A DNA stretch of 64,000 nucleotides, taken from contig JAPFFF010000017.1 of the NCBI GenBank assembly GCA_039105265.1, positions 620,001 to 684,000 of the forward strand. The letters run 5' to 3'. Shown here in pieces: positions 63,207 through 64,000 of this stretch. Below the pieces are notes generated by a model. The model was given only the letters and a program-made list of their open reading frames with translations. It searched no databases and was not told the DNA's origin. The DNA is from Tritrichomonas musculus. Taxonomy: Eukaryota; Parabasalia; Tritrichomonadida; Tritrichomonadidae. Position numbers and translations under genes: made by a program. Numbering within the stretch: the first letter of the stretch is position 1; each line of letters starts with the position of its first letter.

Positions 63207-64000
63207 AAAAATTAATTAATTTTTTCCAACATATGAGATGCAACGATAAAAAAGTGACACTATATTTACGCCCTAATAAAAATTATTAAAAACAGGAATT
63301 ATAAATTAAGAGAACTTTAATAAATCGAATGATACCTCTTTGATAAGAAAATGTCTATCAGAAGTCGAGATATCACTTACGAAATTTGTGAAGGTCTGTT
63401 TGATTAATAATATTTGTTTTTTCAAATAAAAACAATTTTAAATATGCTGTTTATCATATAAAATATATCATAAATATAAACGCTATCTTCTTAATTGATA
63501 TAAACTGTCAGAAGTCGAGATATCGCATGCAAAATTTGTGAAGGTCTGTTTGATTTTAAAAAATTTTCATCTTGTAAGTTTTAAAATAAAACCTAATGCT
63601 TATTATTTTGCTAAAAAATCCTATTTTTCAAATATTATTAAGAAAAAATGTGAGATTGATTCAAATAGAATTTTAGTCCTATTGAAACCATTGTTTTTGC
63701 TTATCAATTTTTGAATAAAATATTATAGATATTGAAAAATATTGATAGTTTATTATTGAAAATTTTTTTCTACACAAATACATTTATATTTGAATATTTA
63801 AGACGAATATGATTATTTTACCCAATATAAATAAAATATATTTAACATATTCAAAATATTTAGTTAATATATTGACATAATTTTCAAAACTGTTTCGAAA
63901 AAATCCTTTTTTTATAAACATATTTTTTATATATTCAAAATGATTTTAATAAAAGTATTTGTACATCTTAATATTTTACTAATATATCCAAAATTAAAAT
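63207..64000. other. AT-rich DNA with a 48-bp direct repeat
   Basis: Contains two 48-bp copies of TCAGAAGTCGAGATATC with the following GAAATTTGTGAAGGTCTGTT-like part (63,358-63,405 and 63,508-63,555; 150-bp period, few changes). No gene. Confidence 0.6.

Overview
The window looks like AT-rich nuclear DNA of a parabasalid protist, most likely Tritrichomonas foetus or a close relative. The reasons are a Maverick/Polinton element of the trichomonad type, intronless genes with very AT-rich spacers, Asn-rich linkers, RCC1/Sel1-type gene fragments, an oddly built surface protein with GGAI(Y) beta-helix repeats, and a TCAF/M60-like protein. The species call is inference from style; no ribosomal or other marker gene is present.

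Layout. (1) About 1-10,080: the right part of a Polinton, cut by the window's left edge, visibly richer in G+C than the rest. It holds thirteen open frames including integrase, a probable major capsid protein and the packaging ATPase, and ends in a non-coding terminal zone with a 90-bp (TAG)n run. The frames seen look intact, so it is probably young. (2) About 10,085-20,990: a nest of DNA transposons. The centrepiece is a 6.27-kb Tc1/mariner element (12,181-18,453) with perfect 39-bp terminal inverted repeats (TIRs) and TA target duplications. Its DD34E transposase is fused to two N-terminal Mei2-like RRM domains, and about 3.7 kb of cargo carries broken RCC1-like and Sel1-like host gene pieces. 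A 128-bp MITE has jumped into its left TIR. A TTAA-flanked MITE lies just to the left, and an 850-bp TIR element lies just upstream of a tRNA-Gly(UCC) gene. (3) 22,034-37,732: a compact host gene block: protein kinase, a giant USP9X-like pseudo-deubiquitinase, ZPR1, an oxysterol-binding protein, a helical unknown, a GYF-domain protein and an ankyrin/zinc-binding protein. (4) 37,733-41,560: a gene-free transposon graveyard with a 479-bp hAT-like MITE and a 97-bp TA-flanked MITE. (5) 41,561-50,644: a TCAF/M60-like pseudopeptidase, a large unknown protein and an importin-beta-type karyopherin. (6) 50,645-64,000: mostly repeats around one type I surface protein (53,130-55,691), with a 90-bp inverted repeat pair, tandem and dispersed repeats, an 839-bp element with 10-bp target duplications, and a possible U1-like small RNA.

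How the genes work together. The host genes are independent housekeeping, signalling and surface functions in mostly divergent/convergent pairs with short shared spacers; I see no operon logic. The Polinton genes form a virion-plus-integration module. Many are preceded by the same short promoter-like box, TATTTTTG or a T-run variant, a few bases before the ATG. The likeliest undescribed item is the RRM-transposase fusion element with its host-gene cargo.
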